This document shows positions 63,006 to 64,000 of a DNA stretch of 64,000 nucleotides, piece after piece (position 1 is the first letter of the stretch; every line of letters begins with the position of its first letter). Origin of the DNA: Haematobia irritans (lineage: Eukaryota; Arthropoda; Insecta; Diptera; Muscidae); assembly GCF_050003625.1 (NCBI RefSeq), contig NC_134398.1, positions 92,169,913 through 92,233,912 on the forward strand, written 5' to 3'. The translations under genes and the position numbers were made by a program. The notes under the pieces are model-generated. The model saw only the letters and a list, made by a program, of their open reading frames with translations, made no database searches and was not told the origin of the DNA.

Positions 63006-63606
63006 CAGAGAGCCCTCCGGATGACAGAGAAATGGGCGAAAGATAATGGTCTTGGGGTAAATCCTGCAAAGACAGAACTAGTCATGTACTGCAAAGATCG
63101 CAAAACTCCCACGGTTAGACCCATTTCCTTAGGGGGTATTGAAATTCCCTTTGTTGAGTGTGCAAAGTACCTTGGCGTTATTTTGGACAGGAAGCTGAAT
63201 TTTAGGCTTAATATTGAAGAGAGGGCGAGCTTTGTACTCGTGCAAAAAGGCAATAGGGAAAAAGTGGGGACTAAAACCAAAAATTGTACATTGGCTATAC
63301 ACGGCAGTGGTTAGACCTATAATGCCATATGGTGTTGTAATCTGTTGGCCGGCACTTCACCAGCCGACAAGTTTAGACAAAGTTCAGCGTATGGCGTGCT
63401 TGTGTATCTCAGGTGCATTCAGCAAGACAGGAACAAACTCCCTTAATGTCATACTGCATCTATTGCCTTTAGACATTTTGGCCAAACAGTCAGCTGCAAC
63501 AACGGCTGTGCGGTTGAGTGAGCTATCGTTACGGTCACAGTTCGGTCCTCAAAATAATGCCAGATGTGCCTAACGTAGTGGATTACACTTTGGCGAGTCC
63601 ACTTTT
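63006..63606 (+). pseudogene. LOA copy 3 ORF2, RT C-terminal part
   Basis: Resumes at the codons after the YADD-type box and continues through KPKIVHWLYTAVVRPIMPYG and the MACLCISGAFSKTGTNSLN region, with a frame change near 63225 and a deletion near 63530. It ends at GCGAGTCCACTTTT, where similarity stops. Confidence 0.85.
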
Positions 63607-63916
63607 CCACATAGACAATCCCAGCAAACAACTTGAGGAATTTTCATCAGGTTTGTAAAGGAACTTAGAACTTAATAGCACTTACAGTAGTGAGGAATTC
63701 ATTGGTGACATTAACAAGAAATGTCTCGCGAAAATGCGCTTCTTTTATGAATCCTATTTTGCGCTTACATGAATGCCGACCGATAGGTATAAAAAAGGCA
63801 GTGAATGAAAGCGCTAATGAAACTAGTGAAAATAGGCTATGAAAACAGTGGTCCCCCGAAGCGCATTTTGCCTTGCTAAATCAAAATGATGAAATACTTT
63901 TTTTTAATTTTTTTGT
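63607..63916. other. Unassigned sequence
   Basis: About 310 bp without recognisable coding or repeat identity. CCCAGCAAACAACTTGAGG at its start could be an element end, but no partner is visible. Confidence 0.35.
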
Positions 63917-64000
63917 ATTTATTATACCCACCACCATAGGATGGGGGGTATATTAACTTTGTCATTCCGTTTGTAACACATCGAAATATTGCTCTAAGAC
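63917..64000 (-). repeat. Family-E 3' end, inverted, running off the window
   Basis: TTATACCCACCACCATAGGATGGGGGGTATATT is the reverse of the 62390-62464 terminus; it continues beyond the window. Confidence 0.85.

Larger units (their letters stand above)
57005..63606 (+). mobile_element. LOA copy 3, defective, split by a TA element
   Basis: The 5' end is near GTCGAACGGAACGGACG. It covers ORF1 and ORF2 with several deletions, is interrupted at 59696-63003, and loses similarity at about 63606 inside ORF2 between RT and RNase H. Closely related in sequence to the intact copy. Confidence 0.88.

Overview
The window is nuclear DNA of a fly, most likely a calyptrate (house-fly or stable-fly group) dipteran. 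It is AT-rich, has a spliced host gene with canonical GT/AG borders, and is crowded with insect transposons: BEL/Pao LTR elements, a LOA-type non-LTR element with a DUF4780-like ORF1, a DD41D mariner, hAT and Harbinger-like MITEs. There are no operons or prokaryotic features. The only host gene I can support is a complement-control-protein (CCP/sushi) gene on the plus strand. One exon is at 3269-4054 and the next at 36513-36676; the junction is phase 1 on both sides, so a roughly 32.5 kb intron separates them. Nearly everything else is transposon sequence, largely nested.

Layout. 1-2967: AT-rich TA-flanked elements with CAC...GTG ends and tRNA-like modules, one interrupted by a mariner with DD41D spacing. 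3269-4054: CCP exon. 4055-7845: intron, mostly unassigned. 7846-19982: a dispersed element (family E) that received a 1.7 kb hAT element (8396-10112, 8-bp duplication) and a TA element (10162-19846), which itself received a BEL/Pao element (BEL1, 10264-18979). 20286-21027: long foldback structure. 22363-27902: degraded minus-strand LOA copy split by a 1.8 kb TA element. 28888-31521: decayed LOA copy split by a 1.9 kb insertion. 31522-36512: intron with MITEs and an AGATCT-rich patch. 36513-36676: second CCP exon, followed by a 148-bp tandem repeat.

37707-57000 is a second deep stack. A TA element carries a short LOA tail and BEL2, a roo-like BEL element with env (38415-55789). BEL2 is split by an apparently intact LOA copy (39326-44350), an insertion of about 0.65 kb in env, and a 2.8 kb non-coding element in pol (48571-51402). 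57005-63606 is a third long LOA copy, split by a 3.3 kb TA element that contains a full family-E element with an internal 153-bp tandem array.

Most notable points: (1) BEL1 has an extra ORF in the position of env that repeats the zinc-knuckle plus A16-protease-like layout of its own Gag-Pol; (2) BEL2 has a 29-bp minisatellite that runs directly into its primer-binding site; (3) the TA-flanked family carries tRNA-like modules with good A and B boxes; (4) a LOA copy has both ORFs open and a perfect 7-bp target duplication; (5) BEL1 LTRs are almost identical although its reverse transcriptase has lost the catalytic aspartates. Insertion order follows directly from which element interrupts which. 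All assignments come from reading sequence and translations; no database search was possible.
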